Below, piece after piece: positions 62,571 through 64,000 of a DNA stretch of 64,000 nt (within the stretch, counting starts at the first letter, position 1; each line of letters starts with the position of its first letter). The DNA lies in contig NZ_WWCT01000015.1 of assembly GCF_009857605.1 (NCBI RefSeq), positions 1 to 64,000 on the forward strand. The letters run 5' to 3'. The stretch comes from Duganella levis. Its GTDB lineage: Bacteria > Pseudomonadota > Gammaproteobacteria > Burkholderiales > Burkholderiaceae_D. Below the pieces are notes generated by a model. That model searched no databases, was not told where the DNA came from, and saw only the letters and a program-made list of their open reading frames with translations. A program made the translations under genes and the position numbers.

Positions 62571-63005
62571 ATGCGTGCTTGGATCATTATCGCTTTGTTG
62601 ACGAGTTGCGCGGCGCACGCTGCGCCCGGCGAAAAGGACGCGGTGGCGTTGGCCGAGAAGGGCGCGCAGTTCGTGCGCGCACACGGCAAGGCCGAGATGA
62701 TCGCGCGCATCAATAGCAAGGACGCCGAATTCAACCAGGGCGCGCTGTACCTGGCGATGCGCGACCTGCAAGGCATCACTGTGGCCCATCCGACCACCGC
62801 GCTGATCGGCAAGAACCTGCTGGATGTGCCGGACGCCGACGGCAAGCTGTTCCGCCAGGAGATGGTGGCGCTGGCCAAGGGCGTGGGGCACGGCTGGGTC
62901 GACTACAAGTTCCGTAATCCGGAAACCGGCAAGGTCGAGGCCAAGCGCACCTACGTGCTACGGGTCGGCGACGTCGCGCTCGAAGCCGGCATCTACAAAC
63001 ACTGA
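62571..63005 (+). CDS. Periplasmic single-Cache-like protein
   Basis: The 144-residue protein has a signal peptide (MRAWIIIALLTSCAAHA) and a domain with DAEFNQGALYLAMRDLQGITVAHP, NLLDVPDADGKLFRQEMVALAKGVGHGWVDYKFRNPETGKVEAKRTY. That is the pattern of the single Cache (sCache) sensor domain found in many chemoreceptors, here as a free periplasmic protein. The chemoreceptor gene starts 11 bases downstream, so they likely work together. Confidence 0.8.
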   Translation: MRAWIIIALLTSCAAHAAPGEKDAVALAEKGAQFVRAHGKAEMIARINSKDAEFNQGALYLAMRDLQGITVAHPTTALIGKNLLDVPDADGKLFRQEMVALAKGVGHGWVDYKFRNPETGKVEAKRTYVLRVGDVALEAGIYKH

Positions 63006-63016
63006 GCGTGCCGACC

Positions 63017-64000
63017 ATGCTCAGCAAACTGAAGATCGGGCCCAAGCTGCTGCTGGCCCCTGGGGTGGTGCTGATCCTGTTGATCGTGCTGTCGGCCGGC
63101 GCGTATCTCGGGCTACTGCGGCAGAACCAGTCACTCGACAATATGGTGCAGCAGCGCGCCGTGCGCCTGAAGGCGGCGGCTGACCTGGTGGCCGGCGCGC
63201 ACAAGGCGCATACCGAAATCTACCAGCTGCTCACCTGGATCAACGCCAGCTTCTCGGCGCCGCGCGTGGACGCGCTGGTGCGCGACATCCATCTGCGTCA
63301 CGCGGCGCTGGACCGCCAGTTCGCGCAGCTGGAAATGGCCACGCAATCCGATCCGGCCGAGCGCCGTTTCGTGGTGCAGTCGCAGGCCGCGCACACGGTC
63401 TACGTCAAGGCCATGCAGGATGTGATTGAGCTGGCGATGGTTGATCAGTCGATGGCGGCCAACGCCATGTCCAAGGCCGAGCGGGCGTTCGACGTGGTGG
63501 CGCAGCGGCTGGAAGAACTGTCGCGGCTCGAACAAAGCCTGAGCGAACGCGCCTACGCCGACGCCGAAACGGATTTCCGCGTGCTGTCGACCTGGATGCC
63601 GATCGTGGTGGCCCTGTCGATCGCCCTGTCGCTGCTGGTGACCATGGCGGTCCGTAACGCCATGCTGAAAGAGGTGCGCGAGATCGGCGCGGCGGCGGTC
63701 GATCTGGCCGAAGGCAACCTGACGGTGCGCCAGCGCGTCTACGGCCGCGACGAAATCGCCGAAACCTCGCGCGCGCTTGACACCAGCATCCGCAACCTGA
63801 ATACCACGCTGAAGACCATCCTGTCGACCGCGCAGTCGATCGACAACGCCTCGCGTGAAATCGCCCAGGGCAATGCTGTGCTCACGCGCCGCACCCGCGC
63901 GCAAGCCGGCACGCTGGAGGAAGCCGGCGACGCCATGCAGCAGCTGGGCGGGCAGGTGTCCGACACCGCCACCCACGCCGAACTGGCGGGCCAACTGGCG
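63017..64000 (+). CDS. Methyl-accepting chemotaxis protein (runs off window)
   Basis: The first 328 residues show a membrane helix (about 11-33), a helical periplasmic domain (four-helix-bundle type), a second membrane helix (194-212), a HAMP domain (213-265) and the start of the cytoplasmic signalling coiled coil (EIAQGNAVLTRRTRAQAGTL). The signalling tip is outside the window. A GTG at 63008 is an alternative start. Confidence 0.9.
   Translation, partial: MLSKLKIGPKLLLAPGVVLILLIVLSAGAYLGLLRQNQSLDNMVQQRAVRLKAAADLVAGAHKAHTEIYQLLTWINASFSAPRVDALVRDIHLRHAALDRQFAQLEMATQSDPAERRFVVQSQAAHTVYVKAMQDVIELAMVDQSMAANAMSKAERAFDVVAQRLEELSRLEQSLSERAYADAETDFRVLSTWMPIVVALSIALSLLVTMAVRNAMLKEVREIGAAAVDLAEGNLTVRQRVYGRDEIAETSRALDTSIRNLNTTLKTILSTAQSIDNASREIAQGNAVLTRRTRAQAGTLEEAGDAMQQLGGQVSDTATHAELAGQLA

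Overview
The window is high-GC DNA from a betaproteobacterium, most likely Oxalobacteraceae (Duganella / Massilia / Janthinobacterium type). This rests on the thrS-infC-rpmI-rplT-pheS-pheT-ihfA-merR chromosomal block, the ScoAB, ETF-QO, RelA and PrfC protein types, a PEP-CTERM protein, and two copies of a long palindromic intergenic repeat. I see no IS element, prophage or CRISPR array.

Region 1 (1-17.5 kb) is a flagellar locus. On the minus strand lies fliEFGHIJ-fliD-fliS-fliT-fliK, running off the left edge. On the plus strand lies a FliM-like gene followed by fliN-fliP-fliQ-fliR-flhB-flhA. Next, on the minus strand, come an extra protein with a FliK-C-like domain and a lateral-type flagellin (starts MLSLHTN). 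FliO and FliL are missing from the fliN/fliP block, the FliM-like protein has no recognisable CheY-docking motif, and the order resembles the Flag-2 / lateral flagellar systems of enterobacteria, Vibrio and Aeromonas rather than a primary polar system. A sigma-28-like promoter points into the fliE operon.

Region 2 (17.7-34 kb) is metabolic and accessory: ETF-ubiquinone oxidoreductase, an SDR, a PAS-LuxR regulator divergent from CoA-transferase scoAB, a frameshifted small ORF, a PEP-CTERM protein, a HAF-repeat propeller with a C-terminal membrane anchor, DctA, an alpha/beta hydrolase, RidA and RelA (synthetase-type), a 48-bp-stem palindrome, GST/LysR, a chloramphenicol-acetyltransferase-like protein, a serine hydrolase and a CDF metal exporter.

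Region 3 (34-42.2 kb) is the translation block: two tandem tRNA-Val(GAC) genes, a putative threonine-rich leader peptide plus terminator ahead of thrS, infC starting at AUA, rpmI-rplT, pheST, ihfA and a MerR regulator.

Region 4 (42.2-55.2 kb) holds a NarL-type regulator with its CHASE3-like kinase, a Crp/Fnr regulator whose 3' end is antisense to the kinase, an OmpR-type two-component pair, and a type IV pilus minor-pilin operon pilE-fimT-pilV-pilW-pilX-pilY1.

Region 5 (55.2-64 kb) holds prfC, a second palindrome, a convergent nnrD / histidine phosphatase / xthA operon, a GntR-regulated ABC transporter with a visible operator over its promoter, a small membrane protein, a periplasmic Cache-like protein and the 5' part of a chemoreceptor gene running off the right edge.
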